Below are positions 1 through 15,904 of a stretch of DNA of 32,212 nucleotides, in pieces (positions within the stretch are counted from its first letter, which is position 1; every line of letters begins with the position of its first letter). Both the position numbers and the translations under genes were made by a program. Under the pieces are notes generated by a model. It was not told the origin of the DNA. It did no database searches and saw only the letters and a program-made list of their open reading frames with translations. Source of the stretch: Armadillidium nasatum (lineage: Eukaryota > Arthropoda > Malacostraca > Isopoda > Armadillidiidae); contig SEYY01018525.1 in NCBI GenBank assembly GCA_009176605.1, positions 145,001-177,212 of the forward strand, in the 5' to 3' direction.

Positions 1-199
1 TATCTCACTGTCACATCCCTCCTCTCATGAAGGAATAAATGACAAACTTCTGTCTTTTAAACAAAGCGGCAGATGCACAAAATAACAAGATTAACTCCTC
101 CCATCGAGTTGCTGGTGGGAGGAGCCTTTTCAACTTGATCAGAATTATGTCATTCTTGTTTATACTGACGTGCATAACTGATATTGTTGTCATTCCCAA
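1..199. other. No gene seen; one perfect short hairpin
   Basis: No convincing coding potential on either strand. At about 93-124 there is an inverted repeat, CTCCTCCCA pairing with TGGGAGGAG around a 12-nt loop. It has no terminator context and its role is unknown. The downstream hAT relic begins at about 200. Confidence 0.5.
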
Positions 200-1245
200 A
201 AATTCCTGAAGAACTATTATTCAACCTTCCCAATCACTTAAGATGTACTAGTCATACTTTCAATTTAGTTGCAACTACAGATGCAGCCAAAGGATTGAAG
301 ACTCCAGCGTTGTTTAAGTTAAACCATGCAACAAGCTCTTTGAAACGCAATAGGTAAAATGCAAGGGTTTGGAAATAATAAATGGAGTCATCGGTAAACA
401 ACTCAGATAGATAATTCGATGGATAATTTTATTCTTCAAATACAACAACTGGAAACGAAGATAAATTCATTAATACAAGAGTTAAAGCTTCCTGTGTTTA
501 AAGAAAACGAGCTCGAATTCTTAGACGAATTTGCAGTTGTTTAGAAACCAATTGCTGTTACCTTAAGACAAATTGCAGGGGAAAGAAAACTGTTATTACA
601 GATGTTTGATACCCACTCTCTTAATAATCAAAGAAGCTTCTTTCAACAGTAGGGCAGAATAACTTACGGTTGAGATACTGCACGCCATTATTGGAAGCAG
701 TACTTTCGAGGTATAAAGCTAGGTTTCAAAAGTACTTGGATTTGGATCGCGATATTATGGATGCCATATTGGCATCAGTCTTTTATCCCTATTTTAAATT
801 GGGATGGGTGTCTTTAACTAAGGGAGGTAAATGTGATAATACAGAAGAAAGTAAAAGCACAACTTAAAACCTCCCTACAAATAGCTGTAACAAATATTGC
901 ATCTTCAAAAGTCGACATGGAAGAAAGATGCAGTGAAAGTGGAGAAGACAACTTCTTCAAATCTTTAGAAGGTTCATCGACAATTCCTCAAAATAAAGAA
1001 GATTTGGAATAATTGAACTATTTTCAAGACACAGGTAAAAATGTGTCTTGCTTACGACGGTACCCTTATGTTCTGAGAGTTTTTAAATTATACAATACGG
1101 CTCTCACATCATCGGCACCTGAAAAAAGATTGTTTTAATTTGAAGGAATGACACACAACTCTAAAAGGACACGTTCTTCTGATGCAAAATTCAAACAGCT
1201 CGTTTTATTAAAGGCGAATAGAAAACGAAATGAATTTTAGAACAT
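200..1245 (+). pseudogene. Decayed hAT-superfamily transposase, C-terminal half
   Basis: This is a relic of a BED/hAT-type DNA transposase, an enzyme that cuts and pastes its own element. Read across several frames it shows LPNHLRCTSHTFNLVATTDA (about 222-282), a conserved hAT block normally containing C-x2-H. Then come TPLLEAVLSRYKARF (from about 682) and a C-terminal dimerisation block with YPYVLRVFKLYNTALTSSAP near 1063-1122, followed by KQLVLLKANRKRN (1195-1233). In-frame stops and frameshifts occur throughout; for example a stop precedes KPIAVTLRQIAGERKLLLQ near 541, and another replaces the residue after KRLF. The N-terminal zinc finger and first catalytic Asp are not visible. It is certainly non-functional. 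The family assignment rests on these motifs; the subfamily is not determined. Confidence 0.75.
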
Positions 1246-1275
1246 ACCTCCTTTAAGTTATTAAAACAGTTCTTT

Positions 1276-1300
1276 AACTCAAAAAAAAAAAAAAAAAAAA
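1276..1300 (+). repeat. Poly(A) run after the hAT relic
   Basis: An uninterrupted A run lies just downstream of the decayed hAT coding region. It may be a slippage tract or a remnant tail of an inserted retroelement; nothing else supports either reading. Confidence 0.5.
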
Positions 1301-1407
1301 TAGATAACTTTTTCATATACTTTAATTACTCTGCGCTTATAAAGTATTTTAGTTTATAAAGTTTTTTTACAACCTATATATGTTGTAATGCACTATAATA
1401 TATTTAA

Positions 1408-1661
<254 letters not shown>

Positions 1662-1711
1662 TATGAAATAACTTTTAAATTTTGAATTTTATTAACTGAA
1701 ATTTCTGAAGT

Positions 1712-1733
1712 GGGTGTGGGTGTGGGTGTGGGG
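1712..1733 (+). other. G-quadruplex-type motif (GGGTGT repeats)
   Basis: Four runs of at least three G separated by three-base TGT loops at 1712-1733 satisfy the usual G3+N1-7 quadruplex rule. It lies between two (TA)n tracts with no gene next to it, so no regulatory role is assigned. Confidence 0.7.
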
Positions 1734-1797
1734 AGGTGGAACGCAATCTTGAATGGTCACGTGATGTAAACAAACACTGAGGAGTTAGAAGACAATA

Positions 1798-2568
<771 letters not shown>

Positions 2569-2574
2569 TATTAT

Positions 2575-5340
<2,766 letters not shown>

Positions 5341-5810
5341 AAATAAATACATTTTTAGATTTTTCAGTTTTTCTAGTATTTTTAACATGGATCCTACTTG
5401 TTACTGCGTTTTCCAAAAACTTTAGCAATTATTTTTAAATGTTTAAAAATTTATTTATATTACTTTGAAGTTCCGTTAGACTGGCTTTCTCTAACGGTAG
5501 GTTGTCTGTAGGCGTGACATGAATGAATATTCCCTAAGCTACTTCCAACAAGTTTTATAATATATTTGATTTTTAAATCGTAAACATGGGGTTAAACAAG
5601 CTAATAATAATATAAAACTTTTAATTACATAAACTTAGCAATATCCATAAACAATTAAAAAAAATTTAAGTTTTTGTTTTTTAGCTAATTTGTATAGATA
5701 ATATATAACTGGGATTAGATTTAATATTACTTTAAATAAAAATAAACTCTTTTGATTTTTATTTCCTATTTTAAAGTCAAAAAAGTTACATATTTATTAA
5801 AAATTAATTC
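5341..5810. other. AT-rich spacer, no gene seen
   Basis: A strongly AT-rich stretch with short open frames only. It separates the unidentified relic from the 3' end of recombinase-like gene B. No motif, splice pattern or repeat stands out. Confidence 0.5.
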
Positions 5811-5814
5811 CTTT

Positions 5815-8038
5815 ACATCTTTCCAACCTCTGTTTTGAACGATATATTTAGAAATAAATTTCAAATACTCGGACTGTTTCGGTGGTATTTTATTTTCTAT
5901 ATTACTTTCAAAATATTTAAAAGCTAAACTTTTTGTCTCGGAAGGCCATTTTTGTCGAATGTTTAATGACTTTGGATTTACTTTTTAAAGACGTAGCATA
6001 CAAATCTAACTCATCTTCACTACTACTTGCTACTGTCGCGTCACTGTATTCAAAAACCTTTCTTTTTTATCAACTTGCTACAATTGGTGCTTATTAAACA
6101 CTCGACTTCCTTCCTTAGCAACATCTCACTACTAATGATCTTTCTTGTTAGTGCTGCGTTGTTATTGCATTCAGGAGCTTCTTCCATTACAATTAACTTC
6201 TCTGCAGTAGTTATATTTCTAGAAACCGATTCGTTTTTGCATTCAACAGGTTTTTCCTTCTCAATCGAGTGCCAATTAACACTAGAGTTCTTATCTTTGA
6301 CATGGCTAGATTCAATAGAGTTTGAAGCAATCAGAAAGTGTTATCTCCTCATTTAATGTATCTAAATTTTTCACCAGCTACTCTATGAGCGTACTCTTCA
6401 TCAATGGTGAATAAGAAGGTTGCTGATTTTTGTTAATTCAACAATCGAATTTCTTTATATATTTATGTCATGACCTAAATGAAAGGCCAACAAGTCCAAT
6501 TCCTTTTATTTGAGGTTTATAATTTGTATAATGTAGAAACGTACTTTCTCAAACATGTGCTGGTTAAAATCTTTGGACTTTGTAGGTGACAAGGTTTTAC
6601 TTCATTCGACATAGCATCACTATCTGTTATATGTGAAACTCCTTTTGAAGGAAACAAAAAGATTTTCTGCGGGAACTATTTGCCATCTAGTCTCACATAA
6701 TATATCCAAGGCTAGTTTTGCTTTTTCTATAATTAAAATAGGAACATGGCGTACTCTCTTTCCACGAACATTTACCATTACTAGTTTATAACAATGAACG
6801 TTCACTAACGGTAAGAAATTTTTTCATGCTTTTGTTAACGTAATTTGAAACTGGTCGATTTACATTATCTGATAATAGCATTCGTGAAACTTCTCCTTCT
6901 CTTCTCTTGTTAAATACAATTATATGAACTTAAAACCAAATTAGTCAGCTAATCCAATAATAATCACTTACATTTTTCCTTAGTTTTAAAACTAAACTAC
7001 TTGTTTTTTCATTAATCAATTTTGAAAGTGTTACGATATCTTCTGTATCTGGTAAATTATAGTTTTATTCTTTCCATTCATCATGATCAGCTCTAAGAGG
7101 AATATTAATTTCATGTCTCCATTGTGTGCGTAACAGTGTTTTAACATCTTTTATTTTCTCTTCCATATTTTTATCTCCTGTTTTCAAAGCTTTAATATTT
7201 AATATTGTACAGCATTTGCCCAACACCTGGCCAATATGAATTCCAAATGTAACAGGATTACAAGGTTTATCTTGCATATAAGACATAGATTTAGCTGTTC
7301 TAACTAAGTTATCAAAATTAGTTGGATCTATAAAACTTTTTAGGTCATTAGCCTCACCATGTTCTTCTCGCAGTTTTAATAAAAATCTTGATAATAATCT
7401 CACCAGCTGTGGTGTTTCTCTTATATTACTCCTTTGATTGAAAATAGATTCCACAAAGCTTGTTATAAGATCATCTTGCCTAGCAGCAGCAGTCACAGCA
7501 TCATCTTTCATTCCAGAAAAAAAATCTGAAACATTTTTTTCAAATTCATAACTGTGAGTGTATAGTAGTTGGTAGCCTTTTTTAACAGTAGCTTTTGAAT
7601 TGATTTTCTGATACGTTACAAATAGCAAAATGTCTCCTAGCATCTCTTTTATAATAAAATCCTAAACAATTTATGCAAGGAATATAATCTTTTGGTTTGT
7701 ACGGACTTCCTTTACCTTGTAACCGTTTTGGTACAATAATTATTCCTTCTTTTTTCTTTAAAACACAAATATTATGATAAAAATTACCTTTTAACCTTAA
7801 CATTTTCAAAGATCTATGCCTTTCTTCAGAATTTACTGCCATTGAAAGTATTTTTTTAATATCTTTTTTATCATAATGCACTTTTAAATAATGTTTCCCT
7901 ATCTCAGAAACCAATTTCATGCAGTACAAACAATTTTGTTTCCTGAAACCATCTTGACAAATTTCTATTTTCCCTGAATCAGCAACATGATTAGAAGTCC
8001 TTTCTGCAAGATTTTGAAAAGATTGGTCACTTTCGTAT
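5815..8038 (-). pseudogene. Gene B, exon 3: zinc-finger / tyrosine-recombinase-like protein, frame broken
   Basis: This is the main coding block of a minus-strand gene. It starts at 8038 after acceptor AATTCTAG. In order: a C-x2-C-x9-H-x4-H finger (CLYC...HYLKVH, about 7880-7936); KGNFYHNICVLKK (about 7750-7790); a C-x2-C-x11-H-x3-C finger beginning CINCLGFYYK (about 7620-7680); a helical region ending FGIHIGQVLGKCC (about 7200-7250); NKRREGEVSRM (about 6880-6912); VNVRGKRVRHVPIL (about 6738-6779); KELDLLAFHLGHD (about 6455-6492); and tail WKDVKEL (about 5815-5835). Arg in RRxGE, a basic hairpin and LGH match the order of tyrosine-recombinase catalytic motifs, so an integrase-like fold is inferred. 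Damage: a frameshift near 7610, a stop at 7065-7067 and further stops after 6970. Relic A is a diverged inverted paralogue. The zinc-finger roles are unknown. Confidence 0.6.
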
Positions 8039-8042
8039 CTAG

Positions 8043-8195
<153 letters not shown>

Positions 8196-8199
8196 AAAA

Positions 8200-8413
8200 G
8201 TGGTTCAGCGGTAAAGTGAAAGAAAAGCCAGCTGTTATAACTAATAATCGGCATCCGCGATAGGCCTGGCCCAGCCAGCGGTATCCGCCGTGGGCCCAAG
8301 AAACCCAAGGATCTTCCTCGGAAGATCCTACTGACAGGACGAAAGTCCTACCTGGGGTATGGTGAAAAAAAAAAAAAAAAAATAAAAATAAAAAAAAAAA
8401 AAAAATAATAATA
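8200..8413 (+). mobile_element. SINE-like or LINE-3'-end element with poly(A)-rich tail
   Basis: A GC-rich island in AT-rich DNA, ending in a long A-rich tail (8366-8405, with AAAAAT interruptions). Near its left end TGGTTCAGCGG (8203-8213) fits the pol III A-box consensus, but no B box is evident. The 3' part folds well: AGGATCTTC/GAAGATCCT around a CTCG loop (8308-8329), then AGGAC-GAAA-GTCCT (about 8337-8350). The tail junction CCTACC...GGTGAAA resembles the LINE 3' end at about 11310-11325. It could be a tRNA-headed SINE sharing a LINE tail, or a 5'-truncated LINE 3' UTR. No coding frame is seen. Confidence 0.45.
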
Positions 8414-8414
8414 T

Positions 8415-8470
8415 TAGTGACGGGACGATGCCAAAAAAAACTTCCGATTTCGTTGCCGATACTCTCACTA
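8415..8470. mobile_element. Possible very short hAT-type terminal-repeat remnant
   Basis: TAGTGACGGGACGATGCC at the left is matched by an inverted TAGTGA at the right (CTCTCACTA, ending 8470). The first bases resemble the ends of the two mini-elements at 28847 and 30334 (TAGTGATGG). No 8-bp target duplication is visible, so it may be one degraded end or chance. Confidence 0.25.
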
Positions 8471-9061
8471 CTGTGAAAGAATAAAAAACCTTTAATATAA
8501 TTCAGTTTTTATATTAGAGACAATTCCTTAAAATGAAGTTTACTGAAGTACAGTAAATACTTCAGTTCAAACACTTTCTTTCTATTTGGTTACATTTTAT
8601 AAAACTATAATTACTACTCAACAAAGATTTGCAATATAAATGAAATTGATCGTTTTCTAGTTAATTTCGGTACGGTAAATACGAATTTGATCTTAGAAAT
8701 AAAGCTTCTCGTACCAATTTTGAGGAAATTAAAAACTAAATTAAAAAAAAAAAAATTTAAATGTACGTATTCACATACGCGATATATGTAGGAAATGAGA
8801 ATATTATTTCATGTTCAGACTTGTCTTGTTGAAGGAGGAAACTTTGATGCCCTTACATCATTTCATATTGGATCATGCTTAGTTGAAGACATGTCATTGT
8901 ATGTGGTTGCTTTACTAAACATCATAATGCTTTACTAAACATCATAAATGTGAATTGTGATATTTTGAAATGGATTGAGACAGTCGCAAAGAGCAGATTC
9001 CTTTTGTTACATATGAAGAATTCACTGTAAAAAGTGATCGGTGGTCTTTAATTAACAACCA
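8471..9061. other. Intronic/intergenic AT-rich DNA, no gene; exact 20-bp tandem duplication
   Basis: No coding relic is recognised. The word TGCTTTACTAAACATCATAA occurs exactly twice in tandem at 8908-8927 and 8928-8947. Otherwise featureless. Confidence 0.6.
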
Positions 9062-9582
9062 TAGTTAAAGCATATTACTATTATTTTGGATGTCACATTG
9101 GAGACCAGGACAAAGATTGGACTCTCCATATATCTTGTACAACTTGCTACACCAATTTGATGAAGTGGATGAAAGGAGAAAAATCACTCGAAGTATACCA
9201 TTTACTATACTACTAAGAAGACTTATTTCTGCCTCACAAAGGTACAAAGATTTTCAAATAAAACTAGATCAAAATATAGTTTATCCTTCACTTCCATCTT
9301 CAATTCCACCAGTACTACATGAACCTGGACTTCCAGTGCCTAAGCCACCAATGAACTTGGAAGAATTCAATATTCCTGAAAAGGAAATTGAAGAATCAAC
9401 ATCATTTGATCACGTCCTTCGTTCTATTTAATGAGAGTACGCTCCATTTCATTCAACAAAGAGAGTTCGATGAGATAGTAAGAGATTTAGATCTCATCAA
9501 AGGACAAGCTGAAATCTTAGGATCTAGGCTGCAGCAGTTGAATTTGTTGGCAACATGCACTAGAATTTCAGTATATAAACAA
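9062..9582 (+). pseudogene. Relic of an uncharacterised GDQDK-motif protein gene
   Basis: Coding sequence spread over three frames. YFGCHIGDQDKDW (about 9080-9118) is followed by CTTCYTNLMKWMKGEK (about 9138-9185). A second frame gives YPSLPSSIPPVLHEPGLPVP (about 9283-9342). A third gives DLDLIKGQAEILGSRLQQLN (about 9487-9546). From memory, this motif set is typical of a large, uncharacterised protein family repeatedly seen in arthropod and cnidarian gene sets, often near mobile DNA. The frame changes and missing middle (the usual WREP...CYFC region is absent) mark it as non-functional. The function of the family is unknown to me. Confidence 0.5.
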
Positions 9583-9657
9583 AGGCTTCCCCACTCCGAC
9601 CAGGCCTCGAACTCTGGATTTCTCGCTTGCTAGACGAGTGCTCGATCGACTGAAAGC
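9583..9657 (-). ncRNA. tRNA-Ala(AGC)-like pseudogene or SINE head
   Basis: On the minus strand a D-arm-like GCTTTCAGTCGATCGAGC is followed by an anticodon arm with stem CTCGT/GCGAG and a 7-nt loop CTAGCAA, giving anticodon AGC (Ala). A T-arm follows with B-box-like GTTCGAGGCC and one stem mismatch. The 5' acceptor strand is missing, replaced by AT-rich DNA at 9658 and beyond, and no CCA follows. It is therefore a degraded tRNA or a tRNA-derived SINE head rather than a working tRNA gene. Confidence 0.5.
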
Positions 9658-9765
9658 TTTAATATAATATAATATATTATATATAGATATAGTAACACTT
9701 TCAAAAATCAATTAATGAAAGAATTAGTTTGTCAGTTTTAAAATTAAAAGAAAATGTAAGTGACA

Positions 9766-10715
<950 letters not shown>

Positions 10716-11345
10716 GATCACATTATCTCCCTTTCTAAACAAGCTTCTAAGAGGTTAGGTGTTCTGAGGCGCCTTCAGTATTTCTTCAATCCACCCCAGT
10801 TGCTTGCACTGTATAGGGGTGTTGTTCGCCCCTGTATGGAGTATGCGTCGCACATCTAGGGTGGTTCCACTCATACAGCTCTCCTTGAGAAGGTGGAGTC
10901 TAGGGCTTTTCATCTTAACTCTCCTGCTCTTACTAACTCTTCAATCTCTCTCTGCCTGTCGAATTGTTGCGTCACTCTATACTATCGCTATTACAATGGA
11001 CACTCTCGTCTTCTGAACTCTCTCGTCGCATACCTCCTCCACTGAGAAGGGCTCGTGCGACTCGACTTTCTACACAGTCTCATCCTTTCTCTGTCCAACT
11101 CTCTGACCCCAGAGTTAACGGCTATGCTCTGTCCTACATGTACTCTACTGGTAAAGTCTGGAACACACTCCCTCCTTCTATTTTCCTAACTTCCTATGAC
11201 TTACACACCTTCAAACGTCGTGTATCAGGTCACGTCGGCCTTTAATTTGACCAGGATCCCGACTTTCCCCCTACCTCTGGTGGAATTTTGGTAGGCCTCT
11301 GGAATTTTGCCTACCAGAGGTGAAATAAAAAAAATAAAAAAAAAA
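10716..11345 (+). pseudogene. Jockey-like LINE, C-terminal ORF2 fragment and 3' end
   Basis: Frames read SLSKQASKRLGVLRRLQYFF (about 10728-10787), LYRGVVRPCMEYASHI (about 10810-10857), then in other frames GKVWNTLPPSIF (about 11151-11188) and DLHTFKRRVSGHVGL (about 11199-11243). This is the region after the RT domain in Jockey-superfamily LINEs. The 3' end runs to an A-rich tail (about 11321-11350) and a short TA run. A related fragment lies on the minus strand at 27202-27622, and both end with a CCAGAGG-like motif. It is 5'-truncated and abuts the unrelated RT relic on its left. Confidence 0.7.
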
Positions 11346-11356
11346 AAAAATATATA

Positions 11357-11624
11357 TACATATATAGTTAAAAGAAATGAACTTTGTATGTAATGCAAAA
11401 TAGTTTTCAAAATGTAAAAGTTCCTGTTCATAACAGAATCTTGAAATTTTTTGACTGGAACTTGAACCACATTCAAATCTCAAATTCGTCCCTAAAGTCT
11501 GGTATATTTTTAATAAATACACAACATAAACATTTTCAAATTTTCTTCCCTTCATTTAAAGAAATCTTCAACTTTGAGTCAAAATTGAAGAAATTGTAAA
11601 AGAATTATCTTAAAAAATATGTAC
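11357..11624. other. AT-rich, no gene seen
   Basis: Lies between the LINE 3' end and a predicted exon of gene B. It has open frames on both strands but no recognisable motif. Confidence 0.4.
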
Positions 11625-11745
11625 CTCTTCTGGTTGTCTTCTAAGTAGCAACTTATTGGAAAAACACCTGAATCTAAATTATCGTCATCGTCATCGTCAG
11701 TAGTTCCAGAAACATATTCTGAAGAGCTGGAGTCACCTTCAATAT
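11625..11745 (-). CDS. Gene B, exon 2: acidic Ser/Asp-rich segment
   Basis: A 121-bp predicted exon. The acceptor TGATGTCAG ends at 11746-11747 and the donor is AGAG|GTACAT at 11623-11624. The reading is IEGDSSSSEYVSGTTDDDD followed by a short neutral stretch ending in NQKR. Its first two bases complete the codon left open by exon 15666-15777. Its last two bases (AG) plus the first A of the block at 8038 give Arg and continue into YESDQSF. This double phase match is the main support. The pyrimidine tract is poor and the donor only moderate. An alternative is a free-standing ORF from the ATG at 11750-11752. The role is unknown; acidic low-complexity N-termini often precede zinc fingers. Confidence 0.45.
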
Positions 11746-11757
11746 CTGACATCACTC

Positions 11758-11899
<142 letters not shown>

Positions 11900-12480
11900 A
11901 ATTTACAAGAATCTTAATATTAACAACAATTTAATATTGGATTAAGTTATTAGAGAATATGAGAAAAGGAAAGAACGAAGTATCAGATGGAACAATGAGA
12001 AGAGAAGAGTTTGGATTAGGCAACAGGGTTGGATCTTGCAAGGAGAGTCAAAAGCATCGGCGACAGGACTAGCAAGCCCGGCCCTATAATTATTTTTTAC
12101 TGCCTGTAACAACTCCAGGATCAGCATGGGAAAACACAGCTCTGAGAAGCATGATTTGAGAAGGTGTTTAGAGGTTAGGTGGAGAAGGTGCTAGACCCAT
12201 TGAAAGGGTGAAAACCCTACCTGAGAGTTTGTATAAAACTCAAGGACTGGCACTGAAACCAACGAGCTGAAAAACATGACGTTTTAGAGCTCTAGGAGAG
12301 GGACTTTTAAGAGCAGATGGCGAAATATACTGGTCACACTGACAAGGTGAAATCCTTTCCAGGGAGATTTTAATTAAATATTAAAAAAGTATTACCAAAA
12401 TTTTAGCAAAAAGTATTTTGTATATAGTGGTCAGTGGAACTAATTATTATCTTCAGTTTTAAAATATAAAAGCAAAAACA
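11900..12480. other. No gene recognised
   Basis: About 580 bp with a less AT-rich middle (12000-12370) but no recognised coding motif, splice pattern or terminal repeats. It may be an unrecognised repeat. Confidence 0.4.
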
Positions 12481-12482
12481 AA

Positions 12483-12518
<36 letters not shown>

Positions 12519-12554
12519 ATAATAATAATAATAATAATATAATAATCAATAATA

Positions 12555-12585
<31 letters not shown>

Positions 12586-12588
12586 CAT
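12481..12588. repeat. (TTA)n/(TAA)n compound microsatellite
   Basis: ATT repeats switch to AAT repeats at about 12514, making an inverted trinucleotide array that can fold back on itself. Confidence 0.95.
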
Positions 12589-12673
12589 ATTTAACATTTT
12601 TAGTAAAATTTTTGTTTTGCCTGTTATTTTCAAGAATATTGAAAGTGCTGATCTTGCTCTGGAAAGAAAATTG

Positions 12674-12994
<321 letters not shown>

Positions 12995-13010
12995 TGTACT
13001 CACCTTTTAA

Positions 13011-15164
13011 TTACATTTTATATAGAAGATTTATTTTCCTTTCCTTTTGCAATGACAATCTTTCAATAATTTTTTCATGCCAATTGCATTTATTTGAAAG
13101 ATTTATTAATAGCTCTTTTTCTATTGAAGCTAATGCTAAACTTGAAAGACGTTGTTGAGTCATGGTGGATCTTAAAAACGTTTTAATGCGAGTTAAGCAC
13201 GAAAAACTTCTTTCAGCCGATGCTGTTGTTGGGATTGTAGCAAAAAGACAAAAAAGTTTATACGCTTGCGACAAAGTGTCTTGAAAATCATTTTCTACGA
13301 TATTTTTTAAAATGGCATCAATATTATTGTTATGGAATAATTGTTTATTTTCGTGAGCATAAACAGCCATTAGCTCGCTTTTTAACATTTTTTTATCAAA
13401 GAAATCTCCATAAACATCCATTAAAGATTCAAGAGCGGACTCGGGGAAATTTCTATTATAATTATCAAACTGGCTTGAATTACACAATTGCAGAAACTTT
13501 AACGAATTAATATTAGCAAATCTAACACTTATTTGGGATATGATATTATCAAGAATTTCATAAAAAATCTTTTTATAATAGCACTCGTTCATACATTTCA
13601 TATTTTTTCGTACTCGCAATGTACTGTTCCGTGTGCTCAGTTTCTTTTTGTGCTGCATCAAAATAGTTTTGAAAGGTTTCTTCATTTCGCATATTCTTCA
13701 ATTCTCTTTCGCAGATCGATGTTTGATTGATGCAAAATTGAATGTCGATCAGTTTCTTTTGAAATGCGTTGAAGAGTAATTCAGTTTTTAAGAATACATC
13801 TCTAAATATTAAAAGATAAAAAATAAAATCAAAGTCACATAATTTAGCTTCATATGCTTCTGCCTGTCGTACAGTATTACTCCTAGAATCTTCACTATTT
13901 TTTAGCTCTTTAAAAACTTCGATTAATTTTATTCTTTCTGTGACAACTGCATTAACAATTTTAGCATTAACTTCACTATGTGTTGGCATTCTTTTGCCAA
14001 CAATTCGATCTAAAACAGATGTTCTCTTACACGACTTGTGAAAATATGTAGGAATTCCTTGTAAACTGCTAAAAAAAATTTGACAGCCGATATTTTTTTG
14101 CAACTGTTCTGCAAAACAAGATTCAATTTGTGGGCTAAACAATGTGTAAAAATAGCTTGCGGGGCGTAATTTCGAATATACGATTGAAGTCCGTTCAATT
14201 CCGAGGCCATAACTGAAGCACCATCATAAGTCTGCGCAACCAATTTTTTCCTAAAATCAAATGGTTCTAGTACTTTGATAAGTCGCTGGCATATTCCTTT
14301 CGCACTTTTGTCCTCGCCAAAATCATAAAATCCAATAAAATGTTCTTCTACTCTTCCGTTAGAGTTAACAAATCTGCAAATTATTGAATATTGAGCTTTG
14401 TCATTAGTGTCTATTGTCTCATCTACTTGAATAGAAAAAAATAAGGCATCATTAATGGATTTATAAATATTTTCTTTCAATTCACTTGCAATGCAGTCGA
14501 TAATGTCATTTTGAATAGTTTTCGATAAGCCATTAAATGCTCCCATTTTTTCCCAGTGGGCTTTCAATTCTTCATTAGCATTTATGATTACTTGAAAAAT
14601 TTCTTTAAAATTTCCCTGATTACACGAGTTTTTTGATTCATTGTGTCCATGAAATGGCAATTCTTGCTTGCATAAGACACTAGTTAAATTAATTAAAAGC
14701 TTAAATACTTCTCTATTCTTGGAAACGTTTACATTATATTCTTCTTTAGATAGTCTTGTATGCTCATTCAATGCCTCTTGAATGGTGTTAAATTTTTTAA
14801 ATAACTGCTTGTAAGACAAAAAATTGAGAATATGTTCTTTTGAGGTGGAATGCCTTTCCAAAGCTCTACTCAAGTTTTTCCAATCTTTAAATCCTTCATT
14901 ACTCCAAATATTCTTTTTATCACTAATTATCAAACAGGGCCAGCAAAATAAGCTGTTTTTATCAACACTTCCACAGAGCCACTTATATTTTTCATACCAA
15001 GACGTTTTAAATGTACGATTTGTACTTTTTCCAATTTGAACACAAGACAATTTTGGTGTTGGTGGACCTTTATTCAAGATTAATCGCCTCTCATCTTCGC
15101 TTTTTCTTTGAAATGATTCGTGTAAAAGAGAACTAACTATGCAACACTGTTGTTGTTGCTCCAT
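13011..15164 (-). pseudogene. hAT-superfamily transposase (ZMYM1-like/DUF4371 type), near complete, two frameshifts
   Basis: Transposase of a cut-and-paste hAT element, about 715 codons in total. It starts at ATG 15164. An N-terminal TTF/BED-like finger holds [11 protein letters not shown] and LFCWPCLI, then [12 protein letters not shown] (about 14840-15010). A DUF4371-like core follows. Catalytic candidates are Asp in SIQVDETID (about 14410-14440), Asp in YDGASVM (about 14205-14230) and Glu in ASAERSFSCL (about 13185-13215). [11 protein letters not shown] gives the conserved C-x2-H. The C-terminal dimerisation domain includes TMTQQRLSSLALASIEKELL. The frame is broken at an eight-base A run (14071-14078) and again near 13580-13600; otherwise it is open. 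A strong donor-like AAAAG|GTGAGT follows the stop. It sits in the inferred first intron of gene B, between two (TA)n tracts. Terminal repeats were not found. Confidence 0.85.
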
Positions 15165-15196
15165 TTTTAATAATTTAATATTTGCTGAGCCTGATT

Positions 15197-15564
<368 letters not shown>

Positions 15565-15665
15565 GTTGATATGAATTAAGTATCTTTTTCAGCTTGACTT
15601 GTAAGTACATTCAAAACTACAATGATACTTTTAAATTACTTGCAATGTGTCCTTAAATGACTTAC

Positions 15666-15777
15666 CATGATTCTCCTGAATGTTTTGGTCATTCATTCCT
15701 GATGTCTGTGGTCTGTTTCTCGAAAGACTCTTCATTTCGGAGTCTTTTACTCCTTCATCAGCAATGTAAATCATATT
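15666..15777 (-). CDS. Gene B, first visible exon
   Basis: A 112-bp exon with good splice signals: acceptor TTTTTGTACAG before 15777 and donor CATG|GTAAGT after 15666. Only one frame is open, giving MIYIADEGVKDSEMK then a polar stretch ending IQENH, with one base (G) left over. That phase fits exon 11745-11625. The ATG at 15774-15772 is the second codon, so this could be the first coding exon after a 5' UTR intron; the frame also stays open to ATG 15831. I do not recognise the product on its own. The 3.9-kb intron that follows contains the hAT transposase and three (TA)n tracts. Confidence 0.5.
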
Positions 15778-15904
15778 CTGTACAAAACAAATATGAAAAA
15801 ATTTTATATTATATATGCAAAGAAAATTCAAATTCTTTTATCGAATAACAATAACAAAAATACTGCTTTTATTTACTATTCTTTTTCATAAAGTTGAAAA
15901 TAAA

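Noticed and set aside
1711..1740. Telomere-like GGGTGT repeat
   Set aside because: Only three to four units, and not an arthropod telomere repeat; recorded as a G-quadruplex motif only.
6929..6971. A 43-nt intron (GTAAGT...TTTTAAG) in gene B exon 3
   Set aside because: Donor and branch-like CTGAC look good, but removing it does not restore the frame into NKRREGE, so I kept it as exon with a frameshift.
8308..8352. Hammerhead ribozyme
   Set aside because: CTGAC...GGACGAAAGTCC recalls the hammerhead core, but the required CUGANGA box is absent and GAAA is a simple tetraloop here.
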